From: a bacterium
GTDB taxonomy: Bacteria; UBA9089; CG2-30-40-21; SBAY01
Assembly: GCA_040755795.1 (NCBI GenBank)
Contig: JBFLXS010000003.1
Coordinates: forward strand, 1-56,028
Length of the DNA stretch: 56,028 nt
Direction: 5' to 3'
Of the stretch, positions 45,987 to 53,622 are shown in pieces. Within the stretch, counting starts at the first letter, position 1. The number at the start of each line of letters is the position of its first letter. The position numbers were made by a program, and so were the translations under genes. The notes under the pieces are model-generated. The model was not told where the DNA came from and made no database searches. It saw only the letters and a list, made by a program, of their open reading frames with translations.

Positions 45987-46481
45987 CTAAAGTCTATCTT
46001 TAAATGAGTAACGAAGTCCACCAATCTCATCTTGTTCTTTTTGTTCTTTTTTAAGTATTTGCTTCTTTATTTGAGTTAACCAATTCTCTTTATGTTTTTC
46101 AATTACTTGCCGTTCTTTACAGGCTTGAATGAGTTTTTCTCTGGCTTGGTTGACCCTAAGCTGCGCCTTTTTTACCTTTATCTGCTGTTGGTCAATATCC
46201 TTTTCTATCTCTACTATTTTATTCTCAAGGGCTTGCTTATAATTTCGATATTGGGCAATTTCGTATATCATCATCGAATTTTGAAATAAATTTTCATTAA
46301 TTTCGTCAGAAAGGTTTTGTAATTGTTGTTGCACCTTTTCTTTTTCTGTTTTGAGCAATCTTTCTTTTTCCTCTTCTTGTTTAAGTTTTGATTTTTCCTC
46401 AGCCATTTCAAGTGTAGCTTCTTCCTCTTTTTTTATTTTAATTTCTAAGAGGCGTTGAAGTGGATAAGCTGAATCTTTCAT
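45987..46481 (-). CDS. sctO: SctO/FliJ-like coiled-coil stalk protein
   Basis: This 164-residue protein is counted from the ATG at 46481, 9 bases after AGGAGT; two earlier in-frame ATGs overlap that site and the sctN stop. The whole protein is a long two-helix coiled coil rich in Glu, Lys and Gln (EEEKERLLKTEKEKVQQQLQ, RVNQAREKLIQACKERQVIE). FliJ/SctO sits in the centre of the ATPase hexamer and links it to SctV. Identification rests on coiled coil, size and the N-O-P position rather than on a sequence signature. Confidence 0.82.
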   Translation of the reverse strand: MKDSAYPLQRLLEIKIKKEEEATLEMAEEKSKLKQEEEKERLLKTEKEKVQQQLQNLSDEINENLFQNSMMIYEIAQYRNYKQALENKIVEIEKDIDQQQIKVKKAQLRVNQAREKLIQACKERQVIEKHKENWLTQIKKQILKKEQKEQDEIGGLRYSFKDRL

Positions 46482-46494
46482 AAGCATAATACTC

Positions 46495-47808
46495 CTATGC
46501 AAATATTGCTACTAATCCTTCTATTTCTTCTTCAAAACTTATCTTTTCTTCAACTTTTTGTTGTAAGAAATTATTTACCTCCTTTATCTTACGGAGGGCA
46601 TAATCCACCTCTGGATCAGAACCCTCTTCATAGGCGCCAATCTTAATCAACTCTTTATTCTTCTCATAAGTAGCAATGACCTCTCTTAATTTTCTTGCCG
46701 CTTGTAGATGTTTTTCAGAAATGATATTATCCATTACCCGACTGATACTTTCACAAACATTGATAGCCGGATAGTGTCCTTTGCTGGCTAAATCTCGAGT
46801 GAGAATAATATGTCCATCTAAGATTGCTCTTACTTCATCAGCTATAGGTTCGGTCATATCATCTCCTTCAACCAGGATAGTATAGAAGGCGGTAATGGAG
46901 CCTTTATCAGAATTTCCTGCTCGTTCTAATAGTTTAGGTAAGATAGCGAAAACAGAGGGAGGAAATCCTTGTCGTGCAGGAGGTTCTCCGGCGGCTAAGC
47001 CTACTTCTCGTTGCGCTCGGGCAAATCGAGTAATCGAATCCAACATAAGAATTACCTGTTTCCCCTGGTCTCGGAAATATTCGGCAATAGTAGTAGCAAC
47101 ATAACTTGCCTTTAATCTAACTAAAGATGGTTGATCTGAGGTAGATACCACTACTACCGAACGCTTTAATCCTTCTTCCCCTAACTCCTTTTCCAAAAAA
47201 TCATTTACTTCTCTGCCTCTTTCACCTATCAAGCCAATGACATTCACCTCTGCTTTGGTATTGCGAGCAATCATACCCATAAGGGTGCTTTTTCCTACCC
47301 CAGCTGCGGCAAAAAAGCCCATGCGTTGACCTTCACCACAGGTTAACAAACCATCAATTGCTTTTACTCCCATAGATAATGCCCTGGTGATGCGTTTTCT
47401 TTGGAGCGGGTTGGGTGGCGAATTATAGACTGGATATTCTTCCATCGAGAGGAATGGCCCCTTTGTTTCAATATCCATAGGTTCACCTAATCCATTTAAT
47501 ATCCTGCCTAATAATTCATTTCCTACCTTTACTGTAAAAGGCCGGTAAGTGGGAATGACTTCATTCCCTACTCCAATGCCACTAATATCTCCTAAAGGCA
47601 TCAAGATAGTCTTGTTTTGATCAAATCCCACTACTTCAGCTTTAACTAAGAGATTTTCCTTAGATTTTTTAATATAGCAAATATCTCCTATCTGCACCTG
47701 AGGAACAGAAACCTTAACTGTTATTCCTGTTACCTCAATCACCTTCCCTACTACGCGTAGAGGAGCAATACCATCTATCATTTTAATAGCTTCCTCTAAC
47801 ATCCCCAT
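46495..47808 (-). CDS. sctN: T3SS ATPase SctN (FliI/YscN family)
   Basis: This 437-residue ATPase is counted from the ATG at 47808, after GGAAGG. A GTG three codons up would overlap the sctL stop. It shows Walker [15 protein letters not shown], the catalytic Glu region [15 protein letters not shown], Walker [21 protein letters not shown] and the family motif [20 protein letters not shown]. The conserved [12 protein letters not shown] lies before the nucleotide domain. The hexamer strips chaperones and unfolds substrates at the base of the export gate. It shares close boundaries with sctL and sctO. Confidence 0.96.
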   Translation of the reverse strand: MGMLEEAIKMIDGIAPLRVVGKVIEVTGITVKVSVPQVQIGDICYIKKSKENLLVKAEVVGFDQNKTILMPLGDISGIGVGNEVIPTYRPFTVKVGNELLGRILNGLGEPMDIETKGPFLSMEEYPVYNSPPNPLQRKRITRALSMGVKAIDGLLTCGEGQRMGFFAAAGVGKSTLMGMIARNTKAEVNVIGLIGERGREVNDFLEKELGEEGLKRSVVVVSTSDQPSLVRLKASYVATTIAEYFRDQGKQVILMLDSITRFARAQREVGLAAGEPPARQGFPPSVFAILPKLLERAGNSDKGSITAFYTILVEGDDMTEPIADEVRAILDGHIILTRDLASKGHYPAINVCESISRVMDNIISEKHLQAARKLREVIATYEKNKELIKIGAYEEGSDPEVDYALRKIKEVNNFLQQKVEEKISFEEEIEGLVAIFA

Positions 47809-47813
47809 ATTTA

Positions 47814-48587
47814 TCACCTTCCTAAAGACAAAAGGGTCTTTTCTATCACTGATAACTGGGTATCTATTTGAGCATCTATCCTCCCTATCTCTGTTTCAAT
47901 GACACAACCATCTAAGGCTATTTCTGAATCTGTTTTAAATTCTATATCTCTTGCTTTTTCTAAGGTGTTAAGAAGGTCATTTTTTCTTACCTTTAATTTT
48001 TCAATATCGTCCGCGTTGACGCGTATAATTATCCTTTCTTGTTCTTTAACTGCTTGAAGTGCTTCTTTCACAATGGTTGTAATTTTCCATTGGTCTAAGT
48101 TAAGCTCTTGACCAATTATCTTTTTAGCAATTTTTATGGACAATTCAACCAGCTTAGGTTCCGCGGAGGTGAACCATCTTTTTCTTTCCTCCTTTGCCTT
48201 AAGGAGGAGTTCTGTAACCTGAGCTAATCCTTCTTGATAACCTTTTTCATACCCCTGGGTGATAGCTAATTCTTTTTCTTTTTCTGCCTGGCTTTTAATC
48301 ATCTCTACTTCTTTATTTGCCTGCTCAATAATCTTCTCTGCCCTCTCCTGAGCTAAAATAACTGGTGCTTTTATCACCTTGTCTTTTTCCATTTTAAGAG
48401 GTGTCTTGGAAAAACCACATTTTTCTCCTTTAATTATCTTTTCCTTTTGCCTAAGAAAATCATCAACAATCTTTGGTCTTTGTTCTTTTTGCCATATTCT
48501 GCCTACCTTCTTACCTTCATAGACCTCTTCTAATTCATCTGCTTTTTTTAACATCTTTTTAAAATTTACCCTCTTATCGTCAGTCAT
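47814..48587 (-). CDS. sctL: T3SS ATPase stator SctL (FliH/YscL family)
   Basis: This 257-residue protein has a charged N-terminal half and long helix ([20 protein letters not shown]), the glycine-spaced segment GYEKGYQEG typical of FliH, and a C-terminal globular domain ([59 protein letters not shown]). SctL dimers tether SctN to the SctQ platform. AAGGAT precedes the ATG. The C-terminal motif GGCxIETxxGxIDAxIxxQL is the clearest family evidence. Confidence 0.9.
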   Translation of the reverse strand: MTDDKRVNFKKMLKKADELEEVYEGKKVGRIWQKEQRPKIVDDFLRQKEKIIKGEKCGFSKTPLKMEKDKVIKAPVILAQERAEKIIEQANKEVEMIKSQAEKEKELAITQGYEKGYQEGLAQVTELLLKAKEERKRWFTSAEPKLVELSIKIAKKIIGQELNLDQWKITTIVKEALQAVKEQERIIIRVNADDIEKLKVRKNDLLNTLEKARDIEFKTDSEIALDGCVIETEIGRIDAQIDTQLSVIEKTLLSLGR

Positions 48588-48597
48588 ATTTTTATCC

Positions 48598-49536
48598 TTA
48601 TTCTTCTATCACAGATTCAATTAATTTATATAGTTTATCTTTTTCCTGTTGGGCAAGGGTGAACTTGGGTTCTTTTAAATAGAGGTATATTTTTTCTGCA
48701 TCTTCAATGGGAAGTTTTTGACAGATTTGGGTAATTACCTGTTTATTTTCACCCAATAATAGCGCAGATAATATCAGCAGACCCACCTCTTTAAAAAGAT
48801 CTTCTATCTGATGAAAGGTTTTCTTAACATAAGTTATCCAGGTGCCAAATCTTTCTTGAGAGAATTTAATCTCTTCATTATCTATCTGTGTTAATTCTCT
48901 CATTTTTATAGAAAGTTCTTCTCTCTCTTTTCTATGGAGACTATAGTATAATTGTGTCCAGTCATTTTCATTAATTCCTTTAATGGCTCTAGCTACTTCT
49001 CTCAGTCCTATTTCTCTGATAAATTTTAAAAAATTCTCTTCTTTTAATAAAACTATCTTACTAACCTTTCCGCCTAAGTTTTTCATTGAAATAAACCTAT
49101 TTTCAAACTTTTTTCTTATTATTTTAGACATCTCTGAAGATATATTTACCGATTTGAGAGGAGATAGAGAAAGATTCTCTTTCAATTTCTCAGAAAAGAT
49201 AGCTAAAATGTCGTTTCTTTTATTAGGAGGAAGATGCTTTAGAATAAAACTAATAATAAATGGTCGTTCTTTTTGGAGATTTTTAGCTAACCAGGTAGGG
49301 TGTATTTCTTCTATTTTGAAAAGTTTTTTTTGATTTTGGAGATACTGTAGTTCCTCTGATAAGAACCTTTTTCTTTCATCTTGAGAGAGATTTAACAATT
49401 TATCACATTGTTGTTTAAAAATTGCTTCTCTATTCACTGGAAGGTAGTGAAGTAATTCATCACACCATTTCTCCTCAATTACTAATAATACTTGTAAACT
49501 TCTTTCTTTTTCTGTTAGGTTAGTGAGAGAGAACAT
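48598..49536 (-). CDS. FliG-like protein in the SctK position
   Basis: This 312-residue helical protein lies between sctJ and sctL, the place of sctK in injectisomes and of fliG in flagella. Residues 79-111 (HPTWLAKNLQKERPFIISFI and LKHLPPNKRNDIL) resemble the FliG middle-domain helix EHPQTIAxILSHLxPxxAxxVL. A second such helix pair occurs around 165-215 (FLKFIREIGLREVARAIKGI, NENDWTQLYYSLHRKERE). The EHPQR-type signature and torque-helix charges are not conserved. I read it as a diverged SctK/FliG-family sorting platform protein. Family identity needs a profile comparison. Confidence 0.6.
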   Translation of the reverse strand: MFSLTNLTEKERSLQVLLVIEEKWCDELLHYLPVNREAIFKQQCDKLLNLSQDERKRFLSEELQYLQNQKKLFKIEEIHPTWLAKNLQKERPFIISFILKHLPPNKRNDILAIFSEKLKENLSLSPLKSVNISSEMSKIIRKKFENRFISMKNLGGKVSKIVLLKEENFLKFIREIGLREVARAIKGINENDWTQLYYSLHRKEREELSIKMRELTQIDNEEIKFSQERFGTWITYVKKTFHQIEDLFKEVGLLILSALLLGENKQVITQICQKLPIEDAEKIYLYLKEPKFTLAQQEKDKLYKLIESVIEE

Positions 49537-49556
49537 ATAATTTCTCCTGTTGATTA

Positions 49557-50330
49557 TCAGGTTTGGTATTGAGAAATTTTTCGCTTTAAACTCTGGATCT
49601 TTATCACACTTATCACTAAAAAGATAGAGATAACTACAATGAGAATAAGAAGAACGCCAATTATTATTGGGAGATATGAAAAGGGGATGAGACTGTTTTT
49701 TGCTTCTGAACTAAGCTTAGGCTGACGGAATAAAACAATTACCGCTACATTTTTAGGTGATAATCCTTCTACCGCGTTAGCTACTAAGTTTTGGATAGAT
49801 TCTCTCCTCACTATCCTCTCCCCCTCATATTCTATAAGGACAGAAGCAGTGGGTTTTGGTCTTTGACTCTCGTCTTCATAGAATAGATTTGTCTCTGGCA
49901 TAGAGATATGAACCCTGGCATTAACTACACCGCTTATAGTTTTTAATGTCTTAGAGATTTCTCCGCAGAGGGATTGAAGAAAAAGGGCTTTTTCTTCAGT
50001 GGGAGTAGGAATTAAATTAGTATTACTAAAGATTTCAGTTACCCCTTTTTCCTTTTCTCCAGGTAATTTATAGTCTTGAAGTAATCTGCAGGCTGCTTTT
50101 GCTTGACTCTCTTTTACGACTACTTTCCATTTTATCTCCCTTTTGCTTTCTTCTTTTATCTTTTTGGCATAAATATTATGATTGTGGAGCACAACTAATA
50201 TTTTGTTCGCTTCATCTTCACTCAGACCATGATGTAATTCTACCGTCCCACAACCGGTTAAGACTAAAATAGATAAGATAAGAAAACTTAATTTTACCTC
50301 TTTAAGTTTATTTTTTTTATCTCGTTCCAT
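49557..50330 (-). CDS. sctJ: T3SS inner-membrane ring lipoprotein SctJ (YscJ/FliF family)
   Basis: This 257-residue lipoprotein has Cys27 in ILVLTGCGTV. Two ring-building domains follow: ELHHGLSEDEANKILVVLHN with the KVVVKESQAKAACRLLQDYK segment, and GEISKTLKTISGVVNARVHI then SMPETNLF and SVLIEYEG. One C-terminal helix (IIIGVLLILIVVISIFLVIS) follows. The lipobox and single C-terminal helix are injectisome features; FliF has two helices and no lipobox. It forms the inner ring under SctD. It is the strongest evidence that the locus is not flagellar. Confidence 0.95.
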   Translation of the reverse strand: MERDKKNKLKEVKLSFLILSILVLTGCGTVELHHGLSEDEANKILVVLHNHNIYAKKIKEESKREIKWKVVVKESQAKAACRLLQDYKLPGEKEKGVTEIFSNTNLIPTPTEEKALFLQSLCGEISKTLKTISGVVNARVHISMPETNLFYEDESQRPKPTASVLIEYEGERIVRRESIQNLVANAVEGLSPKNVAVIVLFRQPKLSSEAKNSLIPFSYLPIIIGVLLILIVVISIFLVISVIKIQSLKRKISQYQT

Positions 50331-50351
50331 AATACTTTCCTTAATAATAGC

Positions 50352-50765
50352 CTAAACCTGCGTCTGCATAATTGTTTTTAATCCATCAGCCGTTTTCCCT
50401 ACCGCTTTACTTACCAGTTCAATCTCCTGCGAGAGGCGATAAACTTCGGCTTGAAGAGCTAAAAGCTCTTGGGGCATAAATGTTCTTGTACCACTAAAAA
50501 GGAGGCGGTTTATTTCATCTAATCTCTGATAAGAGTTGTTTAAATCAATAGCAACTTTACCTACTCCTTCAATCATCTCATTTCTACTGCTTTGTTCTAC
50601 CTTTTGCGATAACAGAGTATCTTCAGAAGATAAGGAAGTAGGTTCAACATTCGCCACTTTTTCCATCAACTGATGGAAGTTAGATTTAGGTAATTGTTGA
50701 GTTACCTCTGGACTAATTGCTTCACTGGGTATCTTTACAGGTATGCTGGATATTGGGAGACTCAT
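50352..50765 (-). CDS. sctI: T3SS inner rod/adapter protein SctI
   Basis: This 137-residue protein is counted from the ATG at 50765, 8 bases after AAGGAAGG. The open frame starts three codons up at a GTG that overlaps this site. The C-terminal 45 residues (FMPQELLALQAEVYRLSQEI, then ELVSKAVGKTADGLKTIMQT) match the YscI/HrpB family, where QxxVxxYSxxxELxSKxxxKxxxxIxTLxxxQ is typical. SctI connects the export gate to the needle. The N-terminal half is Ser/Pro-rich and poorly structured, as expected. The gene is directly upstream of sctJ. Confidence 0.85.
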   Translation of the reverse strand: MSLPISSIPVKIPSEAISPEVTQQLPKSNFHQLMEKVANVEPTSLSSEDTLLSQKVEQSSRNEMIEGVGKVAIDLNNSYQRLDEINRLLFSGTRTFMPQELLALQAEVYRLSQEIELVSKAVGKTADGLKTIMQTQV

Positions 50766-50792
50766 CTTTCTCACCTTCCTTTCTTAAATATT

Positions 50793-51479
50793 TTAGACCA
50801 TTAATTGATTTAATTTTTTTATCGCATTGGTATGAATTCGAGAAGTCCATGATTTAGAAAATCCTAATCTTTCTCCTATTGCCTCAAATGTAAGTCCTTG
50901 ATAATAATACAGTTCAATTACCTCATTCTCTATCGAAGAAAGTTTTTTCCTGGCTTGTTTTAGTAATTCAAAACATTCTTTTGTTTCATATATCTCATGA
51001 GGATTTGCCTCATTTGTGACCATAAAATCTTTATCTTTTTTGCCCTCCTGTTCTCTTAGACTCTCTAAGGAAACAATATAAATAGAAGCTAAAGATGAGA
51101 TAATCTCTTTTATTTCAAAGGCTTCTTCTTGCGTGGTTCTTTTTATTACCTCTTGTTTACTTTCTTGAAAATCTCCCAGGAACTGATTTGCACCTTCTTC
51201 AAAGAGTTTTAGCTTTTTATATTGGCTTCTGGGTATCCACCCCATTTTGCGCAATCCGTCATAGATTGCTCCTTTAATTCGATAATAAGCAAAGGTAGTA
51301 AATTTTACCTCTCTTTTGGGATCAAACCGCTGCGATGCCTCTACTAATCCAATCTTTCCGTATCCAGCTAAATCTTCAATATCTACCTCGGGTACATGTT
51401 GAGATATTTGCCTTGCCAGGTGATAGACATAGGGAAGATATTCTATCACTCTTTCTTCTTTGTCTTCAATTTTCTCCAC
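50793..51479 (-). CDS. FliA/WhiG-type sigma factor (sigma-28 group)
   Basis: This 228-residue protein starts at GTG (51477-51479) after TAGGAAA. Region 2 is complete (DIEDLAGYGKIGLVEASQRF, DPKREVKFTTFAYYRIKGAI, YDGLRKMGWIPRS), a hallmark of FliA-type factors. Region 3 is short, and region 4 has a helix-turn-helix (LTFEAIGERLGFSKSWTSRI). It lies inside the T3SS cluster. Three FliA-like promoters lie upstream of T3SS genes, including one (52702-52728) that would transcribe this gene itself, implying positive feedback. Alternatives such as a sporulation-type sigma are unlikely given the GWIPRS and GAIYDGLR segments. Confidence 0.9.
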   Translation of the reverse strand: MEKIEDKEERVIEYLPYVYHLARQISQHVPEVDIEDLAGYGKIGLVEASQRFDPKREVKFTTFAYYRIKGAIYDGLRKMGWIPRSQYKKLKLFEEGANQFLGDFQESKQEVIKRTTQEEAFEIKEIISSLASIYIVSLESLREQEGKKDKDFMVTNEANPHEIYETKECFELLKQARKKLSSIENEVIELYYYQGLTFEAIGERLGFSKSWTSRIHTNAIKKLNQLMV

Positions 51480-51526
51480 TTTTTAAATTTCCTACTCTTT
51501 TTCCCTTCTGGCTCAGAAGATTATAC

Positions 51527-51895
51527 TTACTTATATGAAACAAGCAATTTTTCTACTTGTTTTGAAAGTAATGGATCTGATTGAATAAAATTAGTAATGA
51601 ATGTATTCGCTTCACCCAATTTAATCTTTGCATGACAAAATCGTTCTTTTATTACCCAATCTACTATTTTAGATATAGCTCCCGGTAAAGAATCTATCCT
51701 CTTTTCTCTAAACTGTTTTGAAATATTTTCTATTTCTGTTAAAAATGGGTCTTTTATCTTTTGTAAATTATCTATCTTATCTGGCTGATTTTGAAAAGAA
51801 GATTTTATCTTTTCTTTAAATTGGGTAGTATCCTCTTGTTCTATCTTATTCTCAAGGATAAAAGGCACTGACTCTTGTTTTCCCGAAATTCTCAT
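51527..51895 (-). CDS. Unknown small T3SS-linked protein
   Basis: This 122-residue, charged helical protein contains ITKIVDWVIKE-like and KIKLGEANTFITNFIQSD segments. I do not recognise a family. The gene overlaps the upstream TPR gene by ATGA and ends 48 bases before the sigma gene. Position beside the sigma gene makes a sigma-binding or anti-sigma (FlgM-like) role possible, as does a needle or rod co-chaperone role with the TPR protein. The sequence shows no FlgM signature, so these are guesses. Confidence 0.62.
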   Translation of the reverse strand: MRISGKQESVPFILENKIEQEDTTQFKEKIKSSFQNQPDKIDNLQKIKDPFLTEIENISKQFREKRIDSLPGAISKIVDWVIKERFCHAKIKLGEANTFITNFIQSDPLLSKQVEKLLVSYK

Positions 51896-52296
51896 TTTAC
51901 TTCTCCAATAGCTTGAAGTAAAGATTTAGCCAAATTTTTCGCACTCTCTTGAGCATCAAGTTTCTCTACCTCTTTGAGTTTAGCTACCGCCTCTTCTCTT
52001 TTTTGATTAGCTAAGAGGCCCTTAGCTACATAGACTTTGCTAATTCCATCTTCCGGATTTAAGCTTAATGCCTTTTGAAAATAGGATAAAGCTTCTTTTG
52101 GCTTGCCCTGATCAAAATATAGATTCCCTAAAGCAATTTGAACCACTTCACTATTTGGAACCAGTATTTCTACCCCTTCAAAGATATCTTGAGCTTCTTT
52201 AAACCTTCCTTTAGCCAGATTCAAATAACCTGACTCCATTAAGCAACTAAGTTCTTCATTATCAACATCCATAATTTTTTCCATAAATAGATTCAC
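51892..52296 (-). CDS. TPR chaperone-like protein (SycD/SctG type)
   Basis: This 134-residue protein has three TPR-like helix pairs: LMESGYLNLAKGRFKEAQDI, VVQIALGNLYFDQGKPKEAL and YVAKGLLANQKREEAVAKLK. Small TPR proteins in T3SS loci are chaperones for needle subunits (SctG) or translocators (SycD). It sits immediately after the needle-like gene and overlaps the next gene by four bases. Start is ambiguous: GTG at 52296 (AAGGA, 5-base gap) or ATG at 52284. Needle chaperone is my preferred reading from position. Confidence 0.72.
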   Translation of the reverse strand: MNLFMEKIMDVDNEELSCLMESGYLNLAKGRFKEAQDIFEGVEILVPNSEVVQIALGNLYFDQGKPKEALSYFQKALSLNPEDGISKVYVAKGLLANQKREEAVAKLKEVEKLDAQESAKNLAKSLLQAIGEVK

Positions 52297-52298
52297 CT

Positions 52299-52655
52299 TT
52301 ATCCTTTAATATTTCTAATAGAAGACATTCTGGCATCGTGATCGGTTTTCATAATATTACTTTGTGTTTGAAAGGTTTGGGAGATATTTTGAATCTGCAT
52401 TTGGAGTTGAAGAAGGTCCATATTACTCTTCATCATACTATTCATCATCTCTCCCTGGTCTTGATTTCCACCTAACAATTTGCTTACTACAGCGCTTCCA
52501 ATAGGTCCTGCGGCCATCCCTGCGGTAGTAACGGCTGCTACTTTCGCCCCCTCAGCTAATTTCTCCGCAAAGGCAGCTGAACCCGTTTTGGTAGGTCTAC
52601 CTACATCTCCAATAGTTTTATTAATCCCTATGTTTGGATCAATTGTAATACCCAT
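52299..52655 (-). CDS. Small needle-like or filament-like T3SS protein
   Basis: This 118-residue protein has a disordered N-terminus with IDPNIGINKTIGDVGRPTKTG, a Gly/Ala-rich hydrophobic stretch (VAAVTTAGMAAGPIGSAVVS, residues 38-58), and an amphipathic C-terminal helix (LLQLQMQIQNISQTFQTQSN, then IMKTDHDARMSSIRNIK). There is no signal peptide. The C-terminal helix is shared with the DUF1521 protein at 33751. Size, helix and the adjoining TPR chaperone suggest a needle, inner rod or translocator-like substrate, and no other SctF candidate is visible. A sigma-28-like promoter lies 47 bases upstream. AAGGAGG precedes the ATG. Confidence 0.68.
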   Translation of the reverse strand: MGITIDPNIGINKTIGDVGRPTKTGSAAFAEKLAEGAKVAAVTTAGMAAGPIGSAVVSKLLGGNQDQGEMMNSMMKSNMDLLQLQMQIQNISQTFQTQSNIMKTDHDARMSSIRNIKG

Positions 52656-52701
52656 TTTTTTATACCTCCTTTTTCTCTTAAAATTTTGTTCTCTATTTAA
52701 A

Positions 52702-52728
52702 TTATCGAAGTATTTTTAAAAAAGTTGC
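52702..52728 (-). promoter_or_regulatory. Sigma-28-like promoter, copy 3 (needle-like gene and downstream operon)
   Basis: On the minus strand GCAACTTTTTT then TTCGATAA in the same 27-base frame. The first two bases of the -10 differ from GCCGATAA. It is 47 bases before the ATG of the 118-residue gene and would also drive the TPR, unknown, sigma, sctI and sctJ genes. Confidence 0.75.
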
Positions 52729-52802
52729 TTTTTACCATAAAATATTATTTAAATATCACAAAATAATCCACTTTGTAAAGCTAACTGCCGTCGTAGAGAT
52801 AG

Positions 52803-52944
52803 TGCTCTGTCACCATTCCAGTGATTGATTGGCCGTTGTCCCCCGCTGGCGGGGGTAGGGGGTGGATTCTTCTATTTCAGATTTCATATTCCACCCCCTT
52901 AATCCCCCGCCAGCGGGGGACATCAATTGAATGGCGACAGAGCA
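52803..52944. repeat. 142-bp palindromic element with TGCTCTGTC ends
   Basis: It begins TGCTCTGTCACCATTC and ends GAATGGCGACAGAGCA. Inner arms GTCCCCCGCTGGCGGGGG and its inverse flank an AGGGGGTGGA/TCCACCCCCT pair. The base composition is far more GC-rich than its surroundings, which suggests an acquired MITE-like element. It lies between the first gene of the T3SS cluster and sigma-28-like promoter copy 3, so it may uncouple them. Confidence 0.85.
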
Positions 52945-52949
52945 ATAGT

Positions 52950-53279
52950 TTAATTTACTCTTTTTGTTTCTAATTCTTGTTTTATCTTTTCCAATTCGTT
53001 CATCAATTCCATACTTGTTTCATAACCCTTCATTACTTTCATTGCCCTTTCTTTTTCCATTTGATTCTTTGCCTTTTCCAGAGATAAATTTAGCTCTCGC
53101 ATTGATTTCTCATAAATCCTTTTAATCTTTTCCACTCCATCTTTTTCGTCTAATAGGCTTTGAAGATAGGGAAAATGAAATACAAAATCTTCTTTTTTCT
53201 CCTCTCTTTTAAATATAGGTTTAGTTTGAATCTCTTCTCTTTCTCCTATCTTGAATGGTTTTAGTTCTTCATCTGTCAT
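52950..53279 (-). CDS. Unknown small coiled-coil protein at the head of the T3SS cluster
   Basis: This 109-residue, highly charged protein has a C-terminal coiled coil (RIYEKSMRELNLSLEKAKNQ; MELMNELEKIKQELETK). The N-terminus has a KPIFKREEKKEDFVFHFPYL segment. There is no signal peptide and no family I recognise. It is first after the sigma-70 type promoter at 53567-53596 and has a good ribosome-binding site (AGGAGG). Small coiled-coil proteins in T3SS loci can be chaperones or gatekeepers; nothing here decides between them. Confidence 0.62.
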   Translation of the reverse strand: MTDEELKPFKIGEREEIQTKPIFKREEKKEDFVFHFPYLQSLLDEKDGVEKIKRIYEKSMRELNLSLEKAKNQMEKERAMKVMKGYETSMELMNELEKIKQELETKRVN

Positions 53280-53372
53280 TTCTTATCATCCTCCTAATAA
53301 TTCTGTTAAAAGACTTGTGCAAAATGTATCTTGACCATCTCATTTATATTTGAACTTTTGCATTTTTTTTAG

Positions 53373-53509
53373 GTGTAATAAAGGAAATTTGGAAAAAACT
53401 GGAAAAAGAGGAAAAAGAATTTTATGTATAACTAACTATATTTCTTATACTTAGAGGAAAATACTTCTTTTCCCTTTTTCCCCTCTTTCCCATTTCCCCT
53501 TATTTACAC
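53373..53509. repeat. 137-bp palindrome in the leader of the T3SS cluster
   Basis: It starts GTGTAATAAAGGAAATTTGG and ends as its degenerate inverse, CCATTTCCCCTTATTTACAC. The purine-rich left arm and pyrimidine-rich right arm would form a long hairpin between the promoter at 53567 and the first gene. A solo end of the same family is at 25840-25866. Confidence 0.75.
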
Positions 53510-53566
53510 AAGAGATTGAAATACAAAGTGTTAGCGAAAAACGCAAAAGTTTAGTTTATATAAAAA

Positions 53567-53596
53567 AGTATATCATATAATTTTTATTTTTGTCAA
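53567..53596 (-). promoter_or_regulatory. Sigma-70 type promoter for the T3SS cluster head
   Basis: On the minus strand TTGACA (53591-53596), 18 bases, TATACT (53567-53572). The 288-base leader to the first ATG at 53279 contains the palindrome at 53373-53509. Confidence 0.7.
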
Positions 53597-53622
53597 CAAA
53601 TTTTTTTGAGGGTGTTGAAAAA

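Noticed and set aside
45719-45990. CRISPR array
   Set aside because: There are three degenerate repeats with unequal spacing and no cas genes; each repeat carries translation signals instead.
30008-53279. Reading the cluster as a flagellar operon
   Set aside because: SctJ has a lipobox and one C-terminal helix, SctI is of YscI type, T3SS chaperones are present, and no hook, rod, motor or flagellin genes are seen.
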